A stretch of 64,000 nucleotides of DNA, taken from Ciona savignyi (lineage: Eukaryota; Chordata; Ascidiacea; Phlebobranchia; Cionidae). Positions 36,000 through 46,500 of this stretch are shown here, piece by piece. Where the stretch lies: the NCBI GenBank assembly GCA_000149265.1, contig CH002721.1, positions 637,974-701,973 of the forward strand, read 5' to 3'. The notes beneath the pieces were generated by a model that was given only the letters and a program-made list of their open reading frames with translations, searched no databases and was not told the origin of the DNA. Every line of letters begins with the position of its first letter. Positions within the stretch are counted from its first letter, which is position 1. Position numbers and translations under genes: made by a program.

Positions 36000-36975
36000 A
36001 CAATAATATGTAAATGAGGCCTAGTGATGATATATTAAAACACAAACCCTATTTTTAAGTTTTTTCTGGGAAATTAAAAAGTATTATGATTTGTAAATAT
36101 TTACAATAAGGTATCTTTGCCTGGCTTGTATAGTTTATACGCAAAGCAGGGTTGGAGAAAGTAATATTCACAAGTTGTAACTGAATGCATTCTAATACAG
36201 CTAACTACATTTAGTTTGTGTACATTCGAATACATTTAATGGTCAGAATTTAATTAAAGAATGCTACACTAATACTCAATCCTTTGTACTGAAACTGTTA
36301 TAATTGCAAAGTTACTTAGGAATGCATAAAAAATATAAAACCACTGGAATATAAAAAAATGTGTTTTAACCTAACTGGATTAACCTAGATTTAACTGCTA
36401 AATACAATTTTTACACAGGAACTATTTAATTTCTAGTTCACGGCCAACAATTAAAGTAAATATTAGTCCACGAACTGTATGAAGAAGGCACTACTAACAA
36501 ATCCGATTCTGGAAATTTATACCAAAACGCCTTAATGGTGTTGAGTTTTAAACAGAAAATAACTACAATCAATACTTAAGCCCACAGGTGTAAAAAATCA
36601 TGGTTTTTCTCAATGTTGGATTTAAAAAGTACGATGTGATAATATGCTTCCATGTACACTTGTATAAAAAAAGATTTAATAACACTGTCTTTTGACTGCC
36701 ACAGCTTACTAGCTGAAAGTAAAAAAAAGTGTATTCCTCGTATTATCTAATAACATTTGTACTACTAAACTTACCCCTTTTGTGCATGGGGTGGTAACTC
36801 CTTTGGTCTGCTAGATTCTATACACTTTATAATGAAGTTCTCCACTTGTTAACTGAATCAACAATGTTATCGTATCAGTATAGCATTACACAACTAAACA
36901 ATTTTCTATACTAAGAAGCCTATGTTCTGTCCACAGAACAAAATATTAATAATCTGTCCTTATTACGGTTGACAC
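36000..36975. other. Flank of paralogue 1, no gene seen
   Basis: The first ~140 bp align with 40940-41090, beside paralogue 2, showing that the duplication extends beyond the coding region. The remainder is AT-rich without clear features. Confidence 0.5.
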
Positions 36976-37812
36976 GGTAAGCACTTAATGTACATCAAAC
37001 TGAGGCTACAGCTGATCGACATTTGTGACGTCACCGAGTCGCTTGTCGGAACTCCTGGTGTGTTGTGGGTAATTTTTTTCCTAGGAGAGAGTTGTTTATG
37101 CGGAACGACAAGTAACTTGTGGAAACACCTGGTGTATTGTGGATTAAATCTATATATCTACCGCGCTTCTGTATGAAGATTTTAAAACATTTCGAAATGT
37201 GATGGGTCCTAAACCAAATGCTGGCTATTCAGTGGTGTGCTTAGTCTATGCACTGCACACACTATTTGCGTGAAAACTAACTCTAAGCCTGAACCCCAAC
37301 CCTAACGCTAATCTCTACCTGAACACCAATCCTAACCCAATCAGTCAACCATGGGGTTATTGTGCATGGGTATTGATATAATACCGGTATTTAATTTGCG
37401 GTAGCCTACCTCTAAATACTACAGGATCACTTGGATCGCTTACTATACTTCGTAATTACAAAAGCTATAATATTAATGTTAGGGTTGGGGTTAAAGTTAG
37501 TTCTGGGGTTGAGATTAGTGTTAGGGACAGGGTGAGAATTACTTTCCATAGCAATCTAAGTGATCCAAGCGATCCAAGCGCTCCAAGCGATCCCGTAGTA
37601 TTTAGAGGCACCCTTTAATTTGTGTATTTTCTGGATATTGATCAAGGAGATGCGCATCTTTGCCGATATACAGTTTGAAAAGAAGAGAATCGGCCTAAAA
37701 AAAGATTGAAAAAAATTACCCACAACACACCAGGAGTTCCGACAAGCGACTCAGTGACGTCACAAATGTCGATCAGCTGTAGCCTCAGTTTGATGTACAT
37801 TAAGTGCTTATC
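36976..37812. mobile_element. Mutator-like non-autonomous element with ~105-bp TIRs
   Basis: Starts GGTAAGCACTTAATGT and ends with the complement of GATAAGCACTTAATGT. The inverted repeats extend over about 105 bp (to about 37079 and from about 37709) and are nearly perfect. It is flanked by the identical 9-bp direct repeat GGTTGACAC (36967-36975 and 37813-37821). Long TIRs with a 9-bp duplication are typical of the MULE superfamily. There is no transposase. A smaller MITE is nested inside at 37399-37613. Confidence 0.9.
37399..37613. mobile_element. 9-bp-TSD MITE, copy 1 (nested)
   Basis: Terminal inverted repeats of the form CCTCTAAATACTACAGGATC, flanked by the 9-bp duplication TTTAATTTG (37390-37398 and 37614-37622). 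The interior is rich in imperfect TTAGGG/GGGGTT runs, and the ends carry iterated GATCCAAGC units. It lies inside the larger Mutator-like element, so it is the younger insertion. Confidence 0.88.
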
Positions 37813-37913
37813 GGTTGACACACCTATATTATAGACACGGGGAAGACCCTACTTCACATATTTCAATTCAGAATTTCATAGATATCAAAACTCAAGAACG
37901 AGTACGGTCGTGT

Positions 37914-38131
37914 GGGTGCCTCTAAATACTACAGGACGGCTTGTCCGCTTGGATCACTTAGATTGGTATGGAAAGTAATTCTAACCCTGTCCAAAAACAC
38001 TAATCTCAACCTCAGACTAACTTTAACCCCAACCCTAACATTATTATCATTGCTTTTGTAATTACGAAGTATGGTAAGCGATCCAAGCGATTTAAGCGCT
38101 CCAAGCGGTCCTGTAGTATTTAGAAGCACCG
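37914..38131. mobile_element. 9-bp-TSD MITE, copy 2
   Basis: Starts GGGTGCCTCTAAATACTAC and is flanked by the perfect 9-bp duplication CGGTCGTGT (37905-37913 and 38132-38140). The duplicated segment beside paralogue 2 keeps the unoccupied site (41493-41501, CGGTTGGGT) with matching flanks on both sides. Confidence 0.9.
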
Positions 38132-38330
38132 CGGTCGTGTGGCCGAACAGTTAAAGCAAAGATACATATATCGATTTCAAACAAAACGGCCTTTGGAAGA
38201 TAAAAATGCGTAAAGGACAACGGTCTTGCGATCGAATAGTTAACGCGACAGATTCCTATACCTACCGATTTTTTGGTGAAAAACGCCTTCGAGAAGAGCC
38301 CATAGCCTACTGAGTTATACAGACTTATAC

Positions 38331-38557
38331 GGTACCTCTAAATACTACAGGATCGCTTGGAACTCTTGGATCACATGGAGCGCTTAAATCGCTTGGATCG
38401 CTTACTATGATTCGTAATTACAAAGGTCATGATATTAATGTTAGGGTTGGGGTTTAAGTTAGTTCTGGGGTTGAAATTAGTGTTTGGGACAGGGTTAGAA
38501 TTACTTTCTATAGCAATCTAAGTGATCCAAGCGATCCTGTAGTATTCAGAGGCACCC
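38331..38557. mobile_element. 9-bp-TSD MITE, copy 3
   Basis: Same ends (GGTACCTCTAAATACTAC and its complement) and the same interior as copies 1 and 2. The flanking duplication is imperfect (GACTTATAC against GACGATAAA), suggesting an older insertion. Confidence 0.75.
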
Positions 38558-39310
38558 GACGATAAACGTGCATGCAAACTATCCAGAATGAGCCAATTAT
38601 TAACGTACCCACATTTATCGACTGGTTAGTGTGATGGATTATTGCGTCGCCTTTTAACCGAAGGGTTGCAGATACGACTACGCTGTTACGCTAGGGACGG
38701 TGCCTTGCTGCGGAATGTCTACAAATGAGAACGATAGTGATAAAGGACTTTTGACCAACGTATATTGCGATAAGAAGCTTCGGAGCGTTATCACATAGGT
38801 AATCGTCAGATTACGTCTCGCGGCAACTATTGCAGTGTGTTGCGTATAATTAAGACACTCTTTCAGTTTTAGTAAAACCCTTTTATCTTTCCACTTTGTT
38901 CAGTTTCCGCTTTTATAAGCCCTTTCCAATATCATTGTGCCGTAGTGTATAAACAAATGTGTGTTGTTGAGAGATTAGGACGACTCTGTGGGTGGTGAAA
39001 AACATTAGGTGGGGAGCGTCAGGGGTTTGGAGTATTAGGGGCTCCTGTGGGTGGTCGGTAGTATTAAGGGCATGTGTATTTTTAACTTAAAAACATGGAC
39101 TAATATTGCTCCAATGAAAACTAAACGACGTCACCATGCTCTTGTTTCATATGATGGTCGTTTATACGTGTTTGGGTTAAAAAATAAATTAGCACATGTT
39201 TACTGCGTGATGTTTTTTGCAATGGTAATGAAACTAATTCCCGGATGAATGCTTGCAGAACGAACTACAAGCAAAATGGTGTTTGCGTTGAGAATGGGAA
39301 GATATGATTG
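38558..39310. other. Flank with SINE-like fragment
   Basis: About 38630-38720 resembles the head of the SINE family seen at 57-64 kb. About 38780-38930 aligns with 41785-41900 beside paralogue 2. No intact gene is present. Confidence 0.45.
39081..39180 (+). pseudogene. Kelch-repeat fragment
   Basis: The plus strand reads IFNLKTWTNIAPMKTKRRHH followed by ALVSYDGRLYVFG, the signature of one Kelch blade (W...M...R..H....DG.LY.FGG). A stop follows shortly afterwards and no further blades or BTB domain are recognisable nearby. It is probably a decayed Kelch-like gene fragment, though one exon of a gene whose other exons I cannot see is possible. Confidence 0.5.
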
Positions 39311-39329
39311 AATTTAAGATTCTTGTTTG

Positions 39330-39690
39330 TATTAAAATTATGCTTTATTCAGTAATATACAATTCCAGTTAAACATTTTATCTATTTAGTAATATACCAT
39401 GTAGTTTTTGCTAAAATTATGCTTTATTCAGTAATATACACTTCCAGTTAATTTTTTTATCTATTTAGTAATATACACTGTAGTTTTTGCTAAAATTATA
39501 CTTTATTCAGTAATATACACTGATTTCAGCTGAAAATATACTTTATTCAGTAATATACTCTGTAATTCCTAATAAGTTCATGGTTTATTTTAGTCAAATA
39601 CATTGTTATTTTAGTCGAAATTATGTTTTATACAGTAATATACACTAATTTCAGCCAAAATTATACTTTATTCAGTATTGTTATGTTACC
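39330..39690 (+). repeat. Minisatellite, CTTTATTCAGTAATATACA units
   Basis: At least six imperfect direct copies of a unit containing TTTATTCAGTAATATACA, spaced mostly by 55-65 bp, often preceded by AAAATTATA. No coding role is evident. Confidence 0.8.
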
Positions 39691-39900
39691 AAATTCTTTG
39701 GTAACATAAAATGCAAAGATAAAAACACTGTTAGAAAATATGAAGCAGTGTACTGAAACATGTACAAGGCAGCAAGAAAATAAATATCCTTACAGGACAA
39801 ATTATAACCTGCATTGGGTTAAATGACAAACTGTTAAAAGCCATATCATTGCTACCTACAGAAAAAATGTGGTTCAAAATCCAAGTTGAATAGGTTAAAG

Positions 39901-40386
39901 CAGCGGTTCCCAAACTGGGGCGCCGCGGCGCCCCTGGGGAGCCGCGAGACTTTGCCAGGGGCGCCGCGAAAGCATGCGGAAGTTGCTGCATTTATTTGTT
40001 TTTTTTTTCACAAAAAAATAGTACATGTGTGTTACACCAGTAAAACGTTAATTGGAGATGTTTAAGCCTGGTGTGCAACCCCATACACTGGCATACAGCA
40101 TTCGTTTTACTTGTAAAATCCATTGTTCGGTGTTATCTGCCATTATTTGCTCACTAACATGGCATTGTTTTCGAATAATGGTTTGTCAAATAACTGTTTT
40201 GCATTAATTGAGTGTTCGTCACTTGATTAGTTTTAAAGAGTTTGAATGGTTATCCAAATGCATGCTATAGTCTGGATATACAATATACAATACATGCAGT
40301 TTGAAAATTTTGGCGTTATAAGGGAGCCGCAAGGTTTAATAAATTTACTAAAGGCGCCGCCAACAAAAAAAGTTTGGGAACCGCTG
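39901..40386. mobile_element. hAT-type MITE (486 bp)
   Basis: Starts CAGCGGTTCCCAAACT and ends AGTTTGGGAACCGCTG, perfect 16-bp inverted termini. It is flanked by the exact 8-bp duplication GGTTAAAG (39893-39900 and 40387-40394). The ends are GC-rich (GGGGCGCCGCGGCGCCCC), and there is no open frame. Confidence 0.95.
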
Positions 40387-40590
40387 GGTTAAAGAATATT
40401 GGTTTAACGGGTCTTTTTATTTAAAAACTACCCGATGGGCATCCAAGCAATTCGCAGAAACAAAGTCAAACCAATTAAGTATCAGTATGAAGCCAATTAA
40501 GGCTGTTCATGTTAGAAAAACAAAAACAAAAATGTAATACCCCTTTATACATCATTAGTTAACATTCACAAATAAAATGAGTCAACCATA

Positions 40591-40959
40591 TTAAGATGGT
40601 GCGAAGGCCTCATAAGAAGGTGGAGAGTTACTGGAGTCAAAACGTTTGTATGTGAATTCAATGCACCCTGCTTCAGATCGGTTACTGTCCAATAAATTCC
40701 AGCCCGCCGGCTCCAGCTGATCACACAACTTGACCATTAATTTACCAATTGATTGGAATAATGCTGTTCCGCTACGAAATTTGAAGGAATTTTGCGGCAA
40801 TGAAAAATGCAAAACGCCAGGGTCGTCACTTCCTTTTTGTTTCAGTTGCGATTGAAAAATGCCACTTAAAATTGGAAGCACAGAATGATGAGCTCCATTT
40901 GTGACAGAAAAGTAGACTTTGTTTGCATTCATGTGGACTATAATATGTAAATGAGGCAT
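40591..40959 (-). CDS. PPSY-motif protein of unknown function, paralogue 2
   Basis: A 122-codon frame starting MPHLHIIVHM at 40959. It shares VYFSVTNGAHHSVLPILSGI, DDPGVLHFSLPQ and DQLEPAGWNL with the gene at 35.7 kb, and ends SPPSYEAFAPS with the PPxY-type motif conserved. It includes an RSGT insertion that paralogue 1 lacks. The two lie in the same orientation about 5 kb apart with aligned flanks, so this is a segmental duplication. No intron is visible within the frame. Similarity continues a few codons upstream of the Met in both copies, so a 5' exon is possible. I do not recognise the family. Confidence 0.62.
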   Translation of the reverse strand: MPHLHIIVHMNANKVYFSVTNGAHHSVLPILSGIFQSQLKQKGSDDPGVLHFSLPQNSFKFRSGTALFQSIGKLMVKLCDQLEPAGWNLLDSNRSEAGCIEFTYKRFDSSNSPPSYEAFAPS

Positions 40960-43515
40960 AATGACGATATATTTTCAATTAAAACAGAAACCTATTTTTA
41001 ACTTTATTCTTTTAAAGAAGTAACTAAAATTTAAAATATTTACAATAAGATATCATTGCCGTTTTTGCTTAGTTTATACCAAACGTATTCAATTAAAGAA
41101 TAATACATACTAAAGCTCAATCCTAATTAAAGTTATGTGATTACGAATACATGATGTTCTGCATTTCATTAGTTTTTAAATTTTGGTCTTTAATGAGAGG
41201 GGTAAAGATTACTGTTACGAATGCAAAGTAATTAAAACACCAGGTGCATTTAAAGGTTTATACACATCAGAGAATTATCAATTATGGATGTAAAAGGCAA
41301 TGCATTTAAAAACTTCTGGAATATAATAATCAGGTAATCCACTCAATTTACCTATTTGATCGCTGACTACACTAACTTTACTACGGTTAGGAGCAGTTTA
41401 CACACAAACAAAAATTTAGACAGGGGAAAACCCTACTTCACGTCTTTCGATTCACATATTCATAGATATCCATTAAAACTCAAGAACGGGTACGGTTGGG
41501 TGACCAAATAGTTAAAGCAAAGATACAGATTTAGATTTTCAAACAAAGTTGTCTTAGTTAGGATACCATCACGGGGTAGAAAATTTTCCAGATAAAAAAG
41601 CGTGAACATGATTATCCTATCCTAAATTAAAACGGTCGTGTGGTCGAACGCGACTCATTTCTATATACCTATCATTTTTTAAGGAAATAAACGCTTGGCC
41701 GATAAGTCGGTCATAAATGCAATTGGTGTAAATGTCGGATTGTAAAATGGAAATTATCCAAAATATGCATTCTTTGTAAAAGGAGCGTTATCACATCTCG
41801 CGGTCTCCACCAGATTATTGTAGCTATTGCAGTGTGCTGCGAATGATCAATACGTTCTTTCGGTTTTAGTAAAACCCTTTTATCTACTTTGTCTAGCGTC
41901 CTGTACATGGATCTTATTAGTTTCGATATTACACCTCTCGACTAAATGGCGATGTACTAATTCACCAAGCTATTCGGCCGGACTTTATGTAGGTCGCGAC
42001 GTCGCGTTAATAAATCTTTGAATCTGAAATAAATATTGTACTGAGAAAATGAATTTTATCTAATAAAAATTAGGTATTGTGACATTAAATAATTCAGATA
42101 TATAGGGCCCATGTGGACTTAATTGAGTGATTTAACTCTGGCTCGGTTTCACTATACTTATAGGTGGTAAAGGTTCTGTTCCGGTTTAGGAAAATAAACT
42201 GGCCAAACTGATCGATTCCACTTACTTGATTAAATACGTCTTTTAATATCATTGTGCTCTCGTGTATAACACAGAGTTTGGTGTTCATTTTGTCCACTGC
42301 AGTGTTAGCAAAGGGCGACCGAAGCAATGTGTATGTCACAACAACGCCCATTCACGCTTTGGTGACCAATGGCAAGGTGTGGAATTCAGAAAACTGGCCT
42401 CCAAGGTTGATTTTCGACGGTCTCATTTTATCACACCGTCCGAACAAGTTTTGAAATATTGAAATGTGAAAATGTATATATACTACTAATCCCCAACCCA
42501 AACTTAATTAAAAGGGGCGAATGCAGACATTATTCGAATACAATCACGAACAGAGTTTTTTTTAACTCAATTTGCATTTAATTTCCGTATTCTAGAGTTA
42601 ACCAATAAAATCCTTTGTGAGCAATCCAGCATATTAATGCCACGAGCCGAACGCAATTTTATACCCGACTTGCTATCCGTGCGACACGTCAGACCAGATT
42701 TATGGTTTAATTTTCTCCTGCAATAGCGGTCGGCACAGGTGGCTTAATAGTTTACATACAACATTACCACCCACGTCAGTTAAACTTTGTTACGGTCCAT
42801 AGCCACAGGCACTCTGGCTATTTTGATTTAGTTGGATTTGTAAACAAAGATTGAATTCTTGGTTTCAAAAACTGATCGACATTGTTTGTCGCATGCTCGG
42901 CACTCGAAATTCAGTATGTGGCTTTAACATTTTGTAGGCTTTTGCGTCTAAAATTTCATGTATTATGTATAAAACAGGTTATGTAATGTAATTTTAATAC
43001 CATTCTATAGAACTTTTAAAATTTCAAAGAATAAGAAATGGGTTTCAGAATTTCAGAAACATCAAAACAAAATTGCATGCATTTTGGTCATTAAACGATT
43101 AAAAAAGTCATTTACGATATTGAAATATAAGGTGTTGAAGGACTATGTACACATATAGGCATGGAAATGAGGTTATAATTAGGCTTGTGCTGTATGTGCA
43201 ATGTACATGATAATAAATGGTACAAACGTTGTTTTCATTCACTTAGATTCTTTAGAAGATTGTTCACTTTAAAAAAGCTTTTCTAAATTACTTCAAGAAG
43301 AGTCATTAAAGATCAATATGTAACTGGCAAGTACTAGCCAAGGTAGGCCTATATGTATATATTTATCAAAAAGATAAATCCACGTTTCTTAAAAAGATGT
43401 TCTAGTAAAATTCCATTTTCCCAACGGTAATAAAGAAAATTTTAGAAACATTTTTAATCGAAACATCAAATTTTGTTAATGGCTCCCATAATTCACAGGG
43501 AGTTCGCATGAACAG
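40960..43515. other. Flank of paralogue 2; no gene identified
   Basis: Segments at about 40960-41090, 41419-41545 and 41785-41900 align with flanks of paralogue 1. The rest (42.0-43.5 kb) is AT-rich and shows no supported gene or repeat. Confidence 0.45.
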
Positions 43516-46500
43516 CTACTGTAAAGTTTCATGCTTCAAACTGTGTTCGGAGTTTACTCTGTTGCTCGGAGGTGTATCATTAGATGGTGCTTCCATCGAG
43601 TGAATATCATTGGACGTTTTCTGCGATGAGTCTACTTGGCAGCGTGTGGACTGGTACAAGAGCCTGAACTATATTTAGAGATTGTAAGAAATATATCGAA
43701 CTTACTATAGCAAGGAATTTTAATAATGTTTAACCTCTCTGTAGGTCAGAGAGGTTTTTAATTGTACAATATTAAGGTAGAAGCATTAACTATTGAAGTC
43801 CTTGTTTAAATTTGCATATATATATTACTGCAATAACATGCATGCATGATACTATATGCAAAACAAGTTTTTTAGCATGATGAAGTATAAGATAGCATGC
43901 AACTAATACATCAGATTATTAAGCTGACTGCTAAAGTTCTTTAAAAATATAAATCCTACCTTCTATTGGTTCTTGGTGGACTATGTACTGTGCAAAGTGG
44001 AATTACTTCATAGCTTTCTTGTTCCTCGTATTGTTTTACTGTATCCATACTAACTGAGCGAATATACACAAGCATCTGGTTCGAAATGTGGAGATTAGCC
44101 AACATCATTGGAGTATTTGAAATTTTTTTGGAACTTGAAGTTTACGTAATATTGATGGGGTCATTATTATGTGCTAACAAACGGGACAGATAACATGCAA
44201 AGTTCGCTAATTATTAATTGGTTAATTATTTGTTGTGTTTAAGAATTGTAAATTATTCCATGCTCTAATAAATTAAAACTGCCAGCATTAATGCACTGGT
44301 GTTTATTTGTTAATTATTAAGTTGTGCCTGTTAATTATCAATTATTCCATACTGTAATAAATTAAACCTGTTGGTATACAATTATTGGAGTAAATTTCTG
44401 CTGCTGCAATAATTTTTCTGTTTTTTTAATTTAAGGAATTACTCTTTCAATAGGACTGACATTTAGGCCCATTCAATAGGTCTCATAGGAAATCATTTGG
44501 GGAATACAGATTTGTTGGAACACGAGTTCAAACAGCTGCCACGATTACATGTCCATCAATGTTCGACTCTTCAGGAAGTAGGTACTGAAGAGAGGAAGTA
44601 TTGGCCTCTATAAACTTTCTCAAGCATGCTTCTTGTAATATGCTCTATATATCCGGAAATATCACAAGCAATTCAAGAGTGCCTCTTCCATATAAGAAGC
44701 GGAATTTTAAAATCAAAACTAGTTTGACAGCAAAATACACGCGTCACCAAAATTCTGGCTAAGTGAAAAGGGCAGGTTAGGTGTTTTTAGAACAAAGTGT
44801 AATTTCAAAAGGTTGCAGTACATGAGGCATGGCGCCATGCTCGTGTAACTGACGCAAAACATTTACAGAATTAGACAATTAACCTGCTGTTATGCACCAA
44901 TCGAGATCAACAAACGCAATGAGTAGTATTTATGTCGTCATAAAGACTGCAAATAAACTTATTATTTAAGAAACACACTTTAGAATTATTACTGAAATTC
45001 ATAAAATGAAACATTTTTATCATACTATTTTCTGGTACACTGGTCATTTCTAAAGGTTTTCTTATATCGTATGGGGAGAACATTAACCTATTCAATTTGA
45101 CATTTGCTTTGACAGTGGTGCCTGTAACAAATCTTTCTTCACATTCAAATCAATCAACTCCCTTATCTACCCTAAAATCCACAGTGCTTTAGTGATGACA
45201 TGCAAACGGAGATAAATGCTGCTTCAATCCTCACTTTAGCTACTCTCTGCATTTTAGCAGTTTCGACTAAATACATGACTGCAATTCCAAATGGACTAAC
45301 AGAACTAAGAGGTTTTGTACTTTAACAACACATTCTTTCCAGTTCTAATTTGCTGTTCTGGCTGTTTACAGGTCTGTCCAACATATACTGTATTGACTGT
45401 CAAATAACAAGACGATATATTTCAGAATTAATAAAAGATGCAAAAAAATTAAAGAAACATGCAATACAGATCTGGGTCCTTTCACATGCAGTTCAACACG
45501 GTTGTGAGTCTACTTACTGTCAACACGGCCACCACAGTACCAATGATCATGCCCCCAGCCACATCTGCATATCGGTGCTTGTAGTCGGAAATTCTCGAAC
45601 AACAAACCCATATAGCCCACGCAACTATTCCAGTTTGAACTAAATGTCGAACCAGACGAGTGTGTTGAAAGTGCATGCGGAATTCCAGATACAACTGAAG
45701 ATAAAAAAAATTTTGGAATACCTTTCAAATTTAGTAATTATTTGGTGAAATTTAAAACTATGCTTATGAAATACTGTAACCAAGTAAAAACAACAACATT
45801 GGTAATCATGTAAGAAAAATTGGGTTGCTCAAGAAATATCATTAATCGTAATTTAGGCAGTCTTAAGATAACTTAACATTCGATAGAATCAGAAATGGGT
45901 TATGTAAAATTTTTGAGGAACATTCTAAAGATACAGATCCTTAATAAACATTTTCATTGAAAATTTTGAAATTAACATGCTATATATAAATAGACAAGTT
46001 GTTTTCTAAATGGTTTGGATATCGGATAAAAAAAAATTCTAGAATACCTTTTCTACTTTGCCCATAACCTACTAAAAATAAAGAATGTCATTATATTATC
46101 TCCATAAACACATTTTGACATGGAAATATAAATAAAAAATGATGCTACAACCTAACTGCTGGACTTGGTATCATATCCTAATTTCCTACTAACGTTGGAT
46201 AAGAACTATTGTTAATCACACTATATAATCAGGTTATACTGTTTAATAAAAAATAATAACAAGCTACCTGGCTTATAATCACTTTGTAATGATAACAGGA
46301 TTAACAGGCAAATTTTATTGTGACTAATGTATCCGTTTAAATGCCATGTAAGCAAATGATTCTACAGTTTATAATCGTATTTGTCAAGTCAAAAATTACA
46401 CCAATTAGCCCCTTTTAACAATATAAAAAACAAAGGTACTTACCAACATAAATATAGCAACATAGATGGAAAAGGAAGCATGGCCAGAGGGAAATGACTT

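Noticed and set aside
37250..37375. Telomere-like CCCTAA/CCAACCCTAAC runs suggesting an interstitial telomere
   Set aside because: The runs are short and irregular, and similar sequence is an integral part of the MITE interiors nearby. A telomere fusion is not needed.
45350..45643. 97-codon plus-strand frame
   Set aside because: It is antisense to the phospholipid phosphatase exon carrying catalytic motif 3.
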